NCBI GenBank assembly: GCA_040437565.1
Contig: JBDOQK010000074.1
Coordinates: 62,001-126,000, forward strand
DNA: 64,000 nt
Direction: 5' to 3'
Source of the DNA: Albugo candida
Lineage: Eukaryota; Oomycota; Peronosporomycetes; Albuginales
Under the pieces are notes generated by a model. It was not told the origin of the DNA. It worked only from the letters and a program-made list of their open reading frames with translations, and made no database searches. This document shows, piece after piece, positions 1 through 12,825 of the stretch (within the stretch, counting starts at the first letter, position 1; every line of letters begins with the position of its first letter). Both the position numbers and the translations under genes were made by a program.

Positions 1-83
1 TGCTATTCGTTGGGAGAAATCGAGCACTCTCACCAGATGGGAACATAAACGTGCTCAGCACTCACATCACAGCCCGTTCCCTT

Positions 84-103
84 CCTCTCCTCTCCTCTCC
101 TCT
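84..103. repeat. Short CTCTC pentanucleotide microsatellite
   Basis: About four copies of a CTCTC/TCTCC unit lie in the region downstream of the FANCA stop codon. It is a simple-sequence tract with no sign of function. The rest of positions 1-285 holds only unconvincing short ORFs. Confidence 0.7.
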
Positions 104-285
104 TATCGCATTTTCTATTTCTATAATGGCGGAGTAGAGACAGTCCAACCATATGATATTGTTAACGCATTACTGCATTGTGTCACACAGTCTTCAGAGC
201 AGCCCGCTGCTTTAACGCACAGCAGCAGAAATCCACGCCGTTCGTTGAAAATGTGTAATAATTCCTGTAATTTCGCTGAGATCTT

Positions 286-3200
286 CTAGTACACCAACGC
301 TTGGGTTGAGAAATCAGGGATGACCGGTACAGCTTGCACAAGATGCGATAGAGAGGGGAATGCAATTTCCAATTGCGCTGGAAGCGAAGCATTCACAAAA
401 TCAACCTGATCTTCTGCTGCTACTCGCAAGATAATCTCGAGCAACTCTTTGAGTCGCCACATAAACCAAATGGAACTCAAGACAATTCGTAGCCAATGCG
501 ATCGGTTCTCAGGTTTGGTAACTACGCTCGAGCATTCTCGCTGCAAAACGGCGTGGTCTGCCAAGTGTAAGGCCGTTAAACCAAATGCATGGAGCCACAA
601 AACGGCGCTGTTACGAAAAATGCATGTCAACTGCTCTTGTTCTTTTGAAAATTGGAGTAGGAAGAAGAAGAAAACAGCTTGTAGTGTTCTTTTCGAGCCA
701 TCCTTCTTGTCTTGCATCTCGTACAATTGTAGAAATCTCTTAGTCCCCTCGGCTGAATGAGAGAGCGATTTGATCATAATGTGCATGATAACCCGCTGAT
801 ACATAAACTCGAGCCAATTTTGGTTGACATAGTTGGAGTCACCGAGTCTGTGCACAGAATCCACCCATTCTGCATTCAATTTAACGAGATCCTCACCGGA
901 TATGAAGCTACAGTTCTCAGTGTTTCTCACCAAAATATTAGCTGACCAGATATATTCCACAAAGCGGTCGATTATGCTTTCGTCAGTACGCGTGCTCACG
1001 TCTCGTACATCTTTTGCTTCCATTGTTGCATAAAGTGACCAATACAGCACGCGCAGCTTGCAAACAGTGTTCAAATTAGAAGGAGCCGCATTCAGCAGAG
1101 ATTCCTCGAATAGCACCGCATCATTATGCACCCACTTTGTGTATTGATCTGACTTCATTTGTGCCATTTCGAAGCAATCAATGACACCCCGAACGAGATG
1201 AAAATACTGCTGCATTAAGATATCATCTGGAATCAAGTGATTCCTGGACCATTGCACATATAGTACCGGCGGATAGACTGCATGGTAGTCATTCTGACTG
1301 CGACAAATGACGTGATGCAAGTCCATAAGTGTTTCCAACCAATGCAATGACCAAGGAGGCCTCCCGAGCCAATCTATGATGTCAGAATCACTGCGAGTAC
1401 GTCCGCCAAACCAGTTTTGTAATAACGCAGCCATTTTCACGTCGCACGATAGCAGCAATTTTGGGAATAAGATTTTCAACACACTAAAACCACAATCAAG
1501 GCTCCTGCGTCGCCTTGATTCAGTTGATAACATCGGGGTACTTGTCGCTCGTGTGATTTGATCCAGTGCTTCTTTGAGACAAAAAAAAATGAAATCGTTC
1601 GCATCCGCTCTTTCACCACACAAAAACGAGGAGCAAAGCTGAAAAAACTGGCTACAGAGCAATAACATATGCGATATCTTCGTGTCTAATTCCATGATCT
1701 GGGCATTGGGATATTGCACGCAGCTCTTTTTGAAAAGCTCGGTCAATAAATCGCTCCAAAGTATTGTTTTACTCATAGTTTCATTGAAAATTCCATTCTG
1801 TATCCAATCCAACTCATCCTGTAAAATACTCGAATCAAACTTGAAATAATCTTTGAAAACGCTCAAGCCATAATCAAAATCAAAGCATAGCAAATTCCAA
1901 ACTTCATCCTTTCTTTGTGGCCGAATCGCTTTTGCAATGCAAATGTTAAAATCTTTTTGGCGCTCGAAATCTCTGTACAGCACCAGGAAAGAAATAAGTT
2001 CCTTGCGCTCATCATTCTCTCGATATGCAATATTTGTGAGTTTGCGAATACGATGCAGCAACCAAGGTATATAAAAAGTGGGATTTTTGCCAGGAAAGAT
2101 CACCTCTTCATTCAATCTTTGCGTTTGAGGGGCGATATCCCTCGACATTGCGCCCCACGTCAGATAAAATATTGCTTCTGCTCTTGCACATTTGGGATTG
2201 GTGGCATACTTTCTCATCTGTTCCAAAACCTCCACGGGTATGGAGATGGAAGCTGTTATCAGTGTGCAGACACATAGCGTCTGTGCCAGAAGTTGAGCCA
2301 TCTCTTCAGGTACCAACGATTCGTGATAAATGGCCAGGCAGTGCGCATAGAAGCGCACGAATTCTACTCTTTGTGCGAAATTATCTTGCAAGTACTTTTG
2401 AACCAGTCGAGCATGCATCATAGGTGATGGAGTTTGGACAAGGTATTCGAAATATGGCAATAAAACGCTATTCCAGATCACGTTCATTACCCGTTTTTCA
2501 TGTTGAGAGTCAATGCTGGATAATCGATTCAATGATTCTCCAAGCTTGCTCAAATAATGTTGCAGAATGTCTGCTGAGATCTTTATATCTTTCAACTCAA
2601 CCTTTTCATTCGAGGGTTCTATCAATGAGCGTATGCTGTCTCGTACGTTCATTTCCAAGCGATTGATTTTATGGTTTTTCAAACTATTTCCAAGACAAGC
2701 AACGAAATCATGGTATTTGCACATCGGGACTAGACCAATCTTCGCTAATGACTGGATGAACGCTGCCCACTCCAAAAACGAGATCGAATTGGTCCCTTGA
2801 TTCGAACACTGATCCAAACAGAGCCTAAGAAATTGTGATTTCCAATGCGGACCACGAGCCAAAAACATCTGCGTCAAGTTGGACGATAGTCTACGATGGT
2901 TTCGATGATACGTTGATTCCCGTATGACAGTTTCCAACGCCTCATGTTCAATGACACTTGACGCACGCTTTTTCTTTTTTCGAATGGATGAATAGTGGAG
3001 AAGTGCTTCATGTTGTAACTTATAGGCCTGTTGACAAATCGAAGCCAATGCATCATTCCGTGTTTGTTTCAAATGTGATTCGATGACACGTATCTGTTCT
3101 TTGAGTCGATGTACGCAGTAGGCATCGATTGGTGTCCTGCAAACATCACGCCCATGCTTGAGTAGAAAGTCACACATAAAAGATAAATCCCTCCTTGATC

Positions 3201-4784
3201 GTATCAGGATGCAGCTCTTCTCTAGGCATCTCGGAATGTTATCTAATTGATTTTCTGAATCTGTAGAGGTCCCATGTATTTGCGTAGTTGGTGAAAAGTG
3301 CATCAGAAACCACATGTCATAGCACTCTCCTGTTTCTGATATCAATGTATGCTCGAACAAACTCTTATCAACTACGGCAACAAGGCTCAAAATCAATGCC
3401 ATGGTGTCATGATTCTTCTTCTGTATTGCCTCGACAGCCGATTCATGCGCAAGTTGCAGTAATAAACCAGCCGATTTGGTCGAATGTGATTGAATTTGCA
3501 AGTATGCCAATCGGTTCAAAGCTTCTGCACCGTCCTTTCGATTCTCTTTTGTACAACTGAGTAACTCTTTAGAGTATCGTCGAAACACCTCGAGAAGAAA
3601 ATAATACGCAATCATCCTACAATGAGTAACGATAAAAAGTGTCTTACCTGAAGTAAACTTTCTGGCGCCATATATTTGCAATATAATTTCCACGTTTTTT
3701 CCCTGTCCGATGATCCAACATGTTGACCCTTTCCAACGCCTCCTACCAAAATGTATAATTGTGCAATAAGGAATTCGATGATTGCGTTCTTTGATCCTAT
3801 TGAGCCTCTTTCTGCTACATGGTGGAGGGATTTGAGCACGCTTTCCTGAAGACACGTAGTAGAAGTAGTTCTCATCAGAATTGTGAGCAACATCAAGTTA
3901 TAGTATCGTGTTGTGTTCCCATTTTTATCCGGTGTAAAGCTTGTAGAGGCATTCATCTCTGGTGGAGACCCACTTGTAAATATATAACTTCCTGTGTGAT
4001 GAAGAATATCTTCTATAATCGTATGCGTTGATTTCACTCTCATATATAGCAGTAGATTTTGCAGTAAGGGGTATTCTGTACAAGATTCCTGACCATGAGA
4101 CAACCCGCAAATTGTATGCGGTGGATGCTTTAGCCAAAAGTCAATGTCGTGATATATGTCAATGAGAAAACCATTTGTTACGTTATAGGTGTTTATATCT
4201 GCACTCATCCTTCGCGTTGTAAGACACACGCGTTCCTCATGATACAAGCATATCTGAGATATCGAGAACTGGAATGGTACGATTTCCAGTAGGTGCAAAA
4301 ACCAAAGCAGTAGTATAATTGAGTGTTCTGATCGGCTATTTTGCTTCATTGTCATTATTGAAGTCGGGCTGAGGTTGGCAAATATATGTGTACAAAGCTG
4401 TAGCAATACACAAGTGATTGACTTCCCGCTTCTGACTAACTGTAAATATTCACTTAGATGCTTGATGAATTCAAACTCCTCAACAGCGCCATCGCATAAA
4501 ACCATCTCTACACATACGCCTTTTGCAAGTGAACGTTTGATTGAGCCGACCAATTCTCGATAGGATGTGTACATTCTTGTGCAAGTCTTCAAATCGTGCA
4601 ACTTGGACTCGACCTGAAGCTGTCGAACCTCATTTGTGTCAGAGGTGCAATATTCAAATGAAATTGGTGGTTTAGTGGAGCGGATCAAAGAGAATACTTT
4701 GTTTTTGATTGGAAGTAGTGAATCTTGTTTACGTGAAGTCGCAACGTGAGCCGAATGATCAGTTTCAAGCGAGACGAGGACCAT
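286..4784 (-). CDS. FANCA: Fanconi anaemia group A protein homologue (FANCA), two exons
   Basis: FANCA is a scaffold subunit of the nuclear Fanconi anaemia core complex, which ubiquitinates FANCD2-FANCI during interstrand crosslink repair. The gene reads as exon 1 (4784-3648), a 59-nt GTAAGA...AG intron (3647-3589) and exon 2 (3588-286). The splice keeps frame and gives 1479 aa, close to human FANCA (1455 aa). Alignment by eye to the remembered human protein gives collinear blocks: AAFIQSLAKIGLVP against VAFIESLKRADKIPP, LARGPHWKSQFL against FRRPYYVSHFL, and near the C-terminus FFFFLLQFS followed by WL...LLEIILRVA against FFFSLMGLLSS and WL...GRLLLRVA. The apparent longer start in exon 2's frame is intron and exon-1 read-through, so I chose the ATG at 4784. 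The human C-terminal tail beyond the LLRVA block is shortened. No enzymatic motif is expected or seen. Confidence in the family is good but rests on memory, not a search. Confidence 0.82.
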
Positions 4785-6894
4785 GAAGTATCAGTAATTA
4801 CATAAACAGCAATGAATTGATATTAGTCGCCAAGAAGTGCGGTCATGTTTGTGATGTAAGAAAGAATGAGAATATAGACATTCTCTTTGGATGTAATTAT
4901 GTACAAGGTATACACGGAAACACTTTTAAGGCAAACGACGTAGTGCCATGAGGCAATCGGATTTCTTTGACGCTCGTTCGGTTGATTGACTCTTTATAAC
5001 ATGCGTCCGATAAATTATGCCGTACAACACGGCAATCCGCATGTGATAGCTTAATACACCCTTTGAGAGGTACTGAACTGATACGTACGTTTTCCAAAAA
5101 GATAAGCGGTGCATGGATGAGTGGCCACCAGTACCGTGTGGGACCACGATCGGTATTTCCAGATCTTACATGTGGCAGCATCATACATGTTCCACGATAT
5201 TACCATGCTTCAACGACACGCCAGATCAGAATCTAGTTGGCTCGTCTCATAGAAATTATTCAGCTCGGCTTCTCATGAAACCTAGTTGTCTTCGCTTGAA
5301 TCACCTTACTCTCAGCGAATTTTTGATTCCCAATGTCAATTTTTCACAGTTCCGGTGCATGTTTCCGGCGACTTTTGCAAAAGATTCATATGATTGGCCT
5401 GATTATAAACATTTTATTGATGATCATTCAGATTGATCGATTTTATTGCGCGTAAAGACGAACTAATACCACCGTCATAGCTCTTAAAGTACATAGATAA
5501 ACCAGTAACGTTAACAGGAGCAAAAAGTGAAGAATCATCCTCTACCGGCTGTGGTCGTGAATTATAGCGATATCGATACAGCGCTTACCATGCTTCTAGT
5601 TGTCCTCAGTTGCTGTATTTGCATCGCCTCGCACACATATATAATCAAATGCGTGTAGTCCTGATCTACCACTTCCCCATTGCTAGATGTAATTAGTTTC
5701 TTTATGGTCATTTGTCAGTGGCATGCGAAATATCTCTGTCGATGCTGCAAGGCTCTGCTCACCTCTCATGTCAATTTTGTCGGGACCACAATTTCGTCCT
5801 ACTGTAACGAATTATATCAACGTAGCCTCAAATTCTCTGGTTCCAATCATATGGATCTGTATGGTTCGCACCAAAACAATCAAATATTTATATGTCAACA
5901 AGGCTTGCTCAACGAGATGCGTCAAATATGACTGATTTAGTTTTGAGTGACCTGTGATACCAGCAATGCTACCAGCGTATTATTGTGTGCCTCTATAGCC
6001 GGTGATAAATAATTCGAGGATTCTATGATTGTGGTGACTATGCTATTTCTTAACATTCTCTAAAATGGCAACTTCGTAGAAACACGAAAATCTTGACCGC
6101 TATCTGCTAATTGGCTTTTCTTATCGCCACTCGAAGACACAAAGCATTCGCCTTTGGAGAACTTGATTACCCCTGCAAATAATCATTACCCGTATCAACT
6201 TCCACAGTGGTATATTTTGCCAGAATCTCTGTTGAAAATTACTACTAGGGATCTTTTTGGCAAACAAAGCTTTGGATGTCGTGTGTCTAACATCGCTATT
6301 GCAATTGAGATGTGGCCGATAGTAACGAGTTTATTGACGTATACGTGTATAAATGAATAATCCTGCTTTCCATAGATCAGCAAACATGAGACCATCACTT
6401 CTCTACAAGCAGGGCAAACTAAGTTAAGAAGTACATGTGAAACAAGTGTCTCAAACCAAGCTGCCACTTCCTCTAATCCACAGTATTTGCTATTATTTCC
6501 GTTCATGATGTAAGAAGCATGCTTGTGATAAACGGCAAGAATAGAAATCTGTATGAAAAGAATACTGAGAAGTAAGTTACTCAAATTTGCTGAAATCTCG
6601 AGCACACTAAAATACGTTGATATCAAAAGTGGTAGAGAGAGGATGATCAGAGCCTTGGGCAGTTCAAACAAGGCTTACAGAATCAGAGAATCCATAGAAA
6701 GATTATGGAGCCATAGGCCGGGCCGGTACATATACGTCGATAGTGACTGGAGTGAGAGATACCTTCAACCTTCCTAATTTGCCAAAGTGCTGCAATTAAC
6801 TTTACTTCACGCACTATTGCGTCCGCATATCAATAAAGGAGACGATGCTAGAGCATCCTTCAAGCTTATGTGGTAAGCCAAACGGGTCGAAGCG
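4785..6894. other. Interval with scattered possible exons, no gene resolved
   Basis: Several short open stretches on both strands (for example plus-strand 5723-5935, which reads through a coherent-looking 70-residue peptide, and 6553-6777) could be exons of an intron-rich gene. I could not join them with consistent splice phases or recognise a product. A 158-codon minus-strand reading frame at 6195-6671 is hydrophobic but has no ATG. Confidence 0.3.
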
Positions 6895-7311
6895 TTGCTT
6901 TTAATATCAAAATTTTTGGCAGCTGTCATTTGTTGTCACATTCGAATATACACACATCGTATCTTTAGTAAAGTAGCTCCCATTGATGTTTCGAACCGAT
7001 GCGAGATAGAACATAAGCACATGGTCTATGTAGGCAATTATACAGAGATTTCCGATGGGGTCACCCATGAAGGAGACGCTCATGGGTTGGAAGTATTTCT
7101 ACGACAAAGTCGAGATAGAAGCATGGATTTATTGTTCAGTTTGGTGAAAAACGTTTTGCCAGGTATTGTATCTCAGCTTGACTTACGTTATAACGCTACT
7201 TTCATAATACTAAAAAACGGATCCCCATTGAGTAAGAGGGTTCAACTGGGACCAAAAGGGAGATTGGGTTATGACATCACGCCGGTAGTATTCATCCGTC
7301 CTCAAAAATGA
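6895..7311 (+). CDS. Probable terminal exon of an unrecognised protein
   Basis: An open frame of about 138 codons ends at TGA 7311. It starts at a TTG, not an ATG, so it is probably an internal or 3' exon, and the true 5' end should lie upstream in the 5-6.9 kb interval. The residues have a normal protein-like composition, including a stretch with LRYNATF, a possible N-glycosylation sequon, and GRLGYDITPVVF near the end, while the reverse strand is interrupted by stops. I do not recognise a family. It could also be a decayed gene. Confidence 0.35.
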   Translation: MLLISKFLAAVICCHIRIYTHRIFSKVAPIDVSNRCEIEHKHMVYVGNYTEISDGVTHEGDAHGLEVFLRQSRDRSMDLLFSLVKNVLPGIVSQLDLRYNATFIILKNGSPLSKRVQLGPKGRLGYDITPVVFIRPQK

Positions 7312-8106
7312 CTGCACCGAATCATGCGTCAGATACGTGTCACAATTACTCATTGTGTGGCACAGTGCGAAATTCGCTTGTGTACTAAAGAAAGGATTCT
7401 GGCTGCATGCATCCCAATTGATGTGTCACTACGATTTGACAGAAAAGTTGGATATGAAGAGACCGAGATCGTAAATGACCAGAACAGTATTTGTTGGGTG
7501 ATAAAGAGGATATGTAGGATGTGGTTGATAAAACCAAGTAGACGTACGCTTTATATGTAACAGGCATGCTGACCCGTTGGGATCTAATGTATTGTTTCTA
7601 TTGATTACCGGTGGATCAGATTGTATTGAGTAAAGTACTAAATAATGAGTAAATATCTCTTGAGCCGTTCAAACCAAATTATTGCAATTTTATCAGCATT
7701 TTCGCGATGTCATCTTATATCCGTAAAGGTGTATTCTAGCCATTAATCATGTTTACTTAAGTATTTTAGCTGGCATCGGTGAGAACTAGCCAGATTTTGC
7801 ACTTCTTCAACGCTTCCCATGATGTTTCTGGAAAGCAACACGAGAGACAGTCGGGTTTTATAACTCGGGTGGATTGTTGAAGTATCATGGTCTGAGCCTG
7901 GGATTCGCTTCGGCAAGCGCAAAATGTGCCCATAAAGATGCTATCGGTCTGATATGCTACCAGAAAGGTACAGTCTGAGTATTCGCGAACAATGCCTTAT
8001 CAATGATATGAGCGAGAGATTGTATAAAAAGAGTGCGGCGAAGTTGGAAACATTTAAATTAGCTGAAATCTTTTTTTGCCAATGCTCATGTACCCCCAGT
8101 TGTAGA

Positions 8107-11043
8107 TTAAGATTGACAATATATACATGGTACATAGACGGAATCGTAGGTCTGTAGAGATAACTCGGCGACATATTCATCGTCTCCAGAGTTCAATGAA
8201 CTCTATTTTTGCCTGAATTGTCTTCTGCGCTACCTCTATGTAGTTGCATGTGGCATGCCTGATTTTCGATGGTTATCCCATTCATGGTCCTTAGTACTGG
8301 AGGTTTTGTCTGTACGCTTGGAATTGGACGCATATATGTAGAGAGCCATCTGTCGAAGACTTCCTGTGTAGTGACGAAGATTGTGTTGAGAATTTCTTCC
8401 CAGGTCGAATAATTTTTGCGTTACCGGCATTGATAATTGCACTGAGCTTCTTCATACTTGCTTTCAGTCAGGTACAGAGGTTACGGAATACTAATTTAAT
8501 ATAAATGATGAATATTTATATATTTGGGAATAATTTANNNNNNNNNNNNNNNNNNNNNNNNNNNNNNNNNNNNNNNNNNNNNNNNNNNNNNNNNNNNNNN
8601 NNNNNNNNNNNNNNNNNNNNNNNNNNNNNNNNNNNNNCATTCATGGTCCTTAGTACTGGAGGTTTTGTCTGTACGCTTGGAATTGGACGCATATATGTAG
8701 AGAGCCATCTGTCGAAGACTTCCTGTGTAGTGACGAAGATTGTGTTGAGAATTTCTTCCCAGGTCGAATAATTTTTGCGTTACCGGCATTGATAATTGCA
8801 CTGAGCTTCTTCATACTTGCTTTCAGTCAGGTACAGAGGTTACGGAATACTAATTTAATATAAATGATGAATATTTATATATTTGGGAATAATTTAAATC
8901 TTCTGATGGTGTCATAAGAAGGGTTCTTTTTTCTCTGAAGTTTCGACAGCGTTGATGATGAATGTGGCAGGTGAGCATGGTGCTCGGGTTACTTCGTCTC
9001 AACGGTTCTCCCACGACGTTTTGGTCCTTGGGTACGACTGAAAATCAAGACTCAAGCTGAGGTCTTGAATTTTCACTATCGTAAATCCGGTAGTTAAAGT
9101 ATTTTTTTTGCATGAGAGAGGCCTTTGCTATCGTTTCCAATGTTATGGTGGTTGATCTCGGATGATTAGAGAGTTATGTGTGGGAAGAAATTCTCACTAT
9201 ATGAAGCAGTTCCACCAACGATCTTCTGCCTTCGTGTTCAATAAGGCGACGCGAACGAAGAAGCATACGATATATCAGGGAATTGTCTGCCGTGATAGCG
9301 AGTCAGACTTGTTGTTCTCGGGCGTGAAGAAAAAAATGTATGAGTCATATATGGCCGTAATGGATGTAAGGTTGAGGCTGATTATTTCGTCAACTGCTGT
9401 AGTGATTTTATCTAGTGGGGCGTGCCACTTAACGTTTTCGGTGTCGGATAGACTGTTAGTAATGTGAGTTTGGAGTTGCTCAAGCACTCTTTTGTTGCGG
9501 AAATATAATCTATGTAGAATATTTATTAGCGATAAAATTTTGGTGGAAGCTGATATTAATCTGTGGTCGCTGTAAACATATGTGTAAGGGTGTCTTTAAG
9601 CAGGAAGTTGTATATGTACTGAGACGGGAAGACAATACTCGTAACTTTGATTGAGTATGTGTTATGTGCTACGGGTACTCTCTACGTTGATACTTTCCAG
9701 CTCGTTTCTTGAATGCTTTTTTGGCAGGGCGAAATTTTTAGCGCCGCAAAATTCGTCCGATTAAGCTCCACTATGGGTGCGATATCCTCTACGTGAGATT
9801 TCACACCGTCGTCGATAACAGTGTAGTAGAATCGGTGGTGTAATGGCTGTATGTCGTTTTCTCTCGCAAAAATCCTCTGCATCGATTTTAGGTCTTCTTG
9901 AATGAGGAGTATACACAGTGATGAGTAGTTTGAATGCAACAGGAGACAAGACTATGAGCTGGTGAGTGGCAATTAGGTCAGTAACTGTTCAATAGTGATA
10001 CATGTGGGCTATATTCTGCGCAAGATGGTAGAGTGGGAATATAACTGAATTCAAGCCCGATAATAAGATCACCTTTGTACCTTCGGCTGTATGCATTTAA
10101 GAAACTTGCGTTAATTCCGTTTCCTCTTGAAGAAGAAATTCCGTCTAGCTTCGAAAGGATGTGCTACTACTTGATTGTGACGTGAGGCGTTCTTCTCAAA
10201 CTGTCGATCTTACCAGAGCGGTAGACATCGAGGAGCCAGTTCGTACAGGTCATAGCTCCACGAAATTAATGTGGTTGCGAAAGAGAACTTACTTGAAATG
10301 CAGAGCGTAATTATGTCGCCTCTCCGATACAATCTGACACTTCGAAACTCTGACGTTCTGATCTTCTGACTCTTGTACACCCTGAATGTTTGGTTCCTTT
10401 GACGAAATGATGAGTAATTGTCATGAAGTTGAATAAGGTAGGTTGTGGCAGCATATGCAAGCTTTTAGTTTTTTAGGGTACTTAGCAACAACTGAAGTGT
10501 GCACTTATATGACCCATGTAGACTATATGGATGTGTCAAAATCTTTCTTATACGCTCGGGTTGATCATTTACTCTATTATCTAAAGGTAGGCCCGAAACA
10601 AGGAGCACGAAACACCCTCGAAAATTTACAGAGCTCTGCTCATTTCCACGGCCGTAACATGCAGTCTCATGGAGATAGTCTATAAGTTAAGTATATTGAG
10701 TGCATAAGAGATGCATTCGACAAGAAGGATTGCGAAATCGTTTGAACAAGTTATGGCCAGGTGCAAGAATACCTCAGCCTTGATATATGGAATGCAGCTT
10801 GCAGACTCTTGGCAAAGTAAAAGCATTATGTCAAAATCATGTATTTGAAGTATATGATACACAAATTCATAGTGATACATCCATCGTGATACATTCGCAG
10901 AATTCAACACCACCAACATATTTCTAAGAGATGTTCTGTGTATGACGGGGATGATTTCCGTCAACAATCCGAAATATGCTGCCGAATGTGGAATGTCCTT
11001 TTTTTTTCATAGCTAGGGAAGCCCGAGCACGAAGCTGGATTGT
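8107..11043 (-). CDS. Unrecognised multi-exon gene (approximate bounds)
   Basis: A chain of coding-looking stretches runs down the minus strand, separated by short candidate introns. The first is about 11043-10680 (contains SYEKKKDIPHSAAYFGLL and a helix-rich stretch). Further pieces lie near 10.6-10.3 kb, 9939-9682 (KSMQRIFARENDIQPLHHRF), 9580-9275 (HRLYFRNKRVLEQLQTHI), 9270-9170 (YRMLLRSRRLIEHEGRRS), about 9.0 kb and 8.5-8.1 kb (GDDEYVAELSLQTYDSVY). At the 3' end, two introns of 39 and 31 nt join in frame. The protein would be long and mainly helical. I recognise no domain. One exon sits in the sequence duplicated around the gap at 8538-8637, so apparent copies there are not real. Bounds and internal joins are approximate; a start codon was not identified. 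Confidence 0.45.
8538..8637. other. Assembly gap (100 N) with unmerged overlap
   Basis: The 259 bases before the gap (8279-8537) are identical to the 259 after it (8638-8896). This is best explained as one contig end represented twice, so the true sequence probably lacks one copy and the gap. Confidence 0.93.
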
Positions 11044-11269
11044 GTGGCTTCGCTCAAACTTTCACGAAGGTACATGCGATGTTCTTGCCAAATTAAACGA
11101 CCCCTCTGATCAAACAACCTTCCTATCGCCTATAACCGATAAAAAGATGAGCAGTGTATGCGATCAAGATTATGCTAGAGTGGACGGTACTTGGATCGAA
11201 GCCTTCCTTCTTCAAACCATTCATTTCCCATTTATACATATTGTACACATTTGGTATACGTATACAAAA

Positions 11270-12525
11270 ATGGACAAAACAATCGCCAGACTTATCAAGG
11301 GCGAAGCGCTTTATGGATATCATAGTGTTCTCCAGGCACTCGAAGTCGCACATAGAGATATTTACACCTTATACATAAAGGCCGAAAGTGATCGAAAACA
11401 AGACGGGAAAGCTAGGCAATTTACCAATAAAATTTTACACCTTGCGAAGATACATGAAATTGCTGTTCGGCCACTGGAGTAAAGCACTTGACCATTTCTT
11501 CAAAATTCTGAAAATTCACCTACTATCGGCTCTGTCCGTCTCTTAGCAAGTGGACTTTGAATAAAATTTCTAATGATAGACCACACCAGGTATCACAAAC
11601 ACGTCTACATTTTTCTGTCATCTACTGTCATTAAGCTGAATAGGGTGTCATCTTGGATGCAAGTCCGCTCGAAATCCCTTTCTGTGAACCAGTCAAACCT
11701 AGAGAAGATCAGGTATACGTACACATGAGCGGTTGTTACATTTACTGCTAACTTAAGCTGCAGTTCCCGGTGTTGCTTGCCCTCGATGAGATACAGGACC
11801 CTCAAGTACATTGTATTTACTAGCGCTTTGTTTGCCCACTGATGACATAAGGTTATCAGAATCTTGGAGCAATACTGAGAACAGCACACTTTCTCGGTTG
11901 CAGCGGTGTCGTAATGGGTCACAAAAATTGTGCACCACTCTCCCCGGCAGTGCGTCCATACAATCTCGCATGTGCAATGTCTCAGAAGATCATAATAGGT
12001 GTCGCGGGCATCTGCCGGAGCGTTGGAGATATTAGCAGCGGCTGTAAGACTGTGTTTTCAAGACTGAAATTTCATATTGGCACGCTTCACCAAACTGAAC
12101 TTGTTCTTCTCATCAGAGCATGCTCTCACAAGCACAATGTATGCACGAATTCTTGGCTCGAAGTAACGCTCTGTCTTGGCGTACTATTGGAGCATCTTGT
12201 AGCAAGCACGCTACTCCAATCACCGGCTTCTCGAAGAGATGCCCAACTATCCTTGTAATGGTGAGAAAATCCGTCAATAGGTTAACATTTCTCAATGAAA
12301 AGAATCGATGTGCTGTAGGGCAATGAGCAACGAGGGCTTCGAAAAAATATCACAAAATGCTGTGATCAGCTTGTCCGTATCGCCGGTACGTCGATAATTG
12401 TGGCATTCACAGTCACCCTGCTGAATGACCCGTTAGGTAAAAGTGAGCAAGAGTTTACAAATGTCGACTCACTAAATGTGAGTGTGGCAAGTGGCATTCT
12501 TTTGCATGAATTGCTCAAATGCTAA
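11270..12525 (+). CDS. MRM1: SpoU/TrmH-family rRNA 2'-O-ribose methyltransferase, MRM1/RlmB-like, nine exons
   Basis: It transfers a methyl group from S-adenosylmethionine to a ribose 2'-OH of large-subunit rRNA, in mitochondria for MRM1. Exons: 11270-11478, 11547-11589, 11644-11712, 11758-11805, 11860-11949, 11999-12043, 12117-12260, 12319-12385, 12437-12525. Introns are 45-73 nt, all GT-AG, phases agree, giving 267 aa. The N-terminal substrate-binding domain has GEALYGYHSVLQALEVAHRD and WTLNKISNDRPHQG. The knotted catalytic domain has all three family motifs: LDEIQDPQ-NLGAILRTA with ASAGALE, VMGNEQRGLRKNI, and DSLNVSVASGILLHE. No clear mitochondrial presequence follows the ATG at 11270, so a further upstream exon is possible. 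It lies head-to-head with the unrecognised minus-strand gene. Family assignment is strong; the choice of MRM1 over a plastid or nuclear relative is inferred. Confidence 0.88.
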
Positions 12526-12825
12526 TGTATGCTACTCACCATACTCGAGCATTATCTCCACGAATGCTGTTACCACGTTTTTAGCGTCACTTACATACAC
12601 AACATATCATTCTGACCTATATTTTATTGGTCTGATTCCAATCAGACGTATTTGCCTAACACGCCAGTGCTATCGCCATAAATGTCCAATTCACATTCAC
12701 ATTCACATACCATTCCACTTGAACTTGACCAATTCGAAAGCTAAGCAGAATAAGGATAGTTTTACACATTAAAAAGCTTCTTGTGATTGGAATGCTTCTA
12801 TGCATAGCCAGGTGCTCTGCCCCGC

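Noticed and set aside
3589-3855. N-terminal 89 residues of the long minus-strand frame that ends at 286
   Set aside because: They overlap exon 1 of FANCA in another frame and the intron; the splice 3648/3588 gives a better, collinear protein.
6195-6671. 158-codon hydrophobic frame on the minus strand
   Set aside because: It begins at TTG, has no upstream ATG in frame and overlaps plausible plus-strand exon sequence; coding status cannot be decided.
8535-8801. Second copy of the minus-strand frame at 8236-8442
   Set aside because: It is the same DNA repeated by the unmerged contig overlap, not a paralogue.
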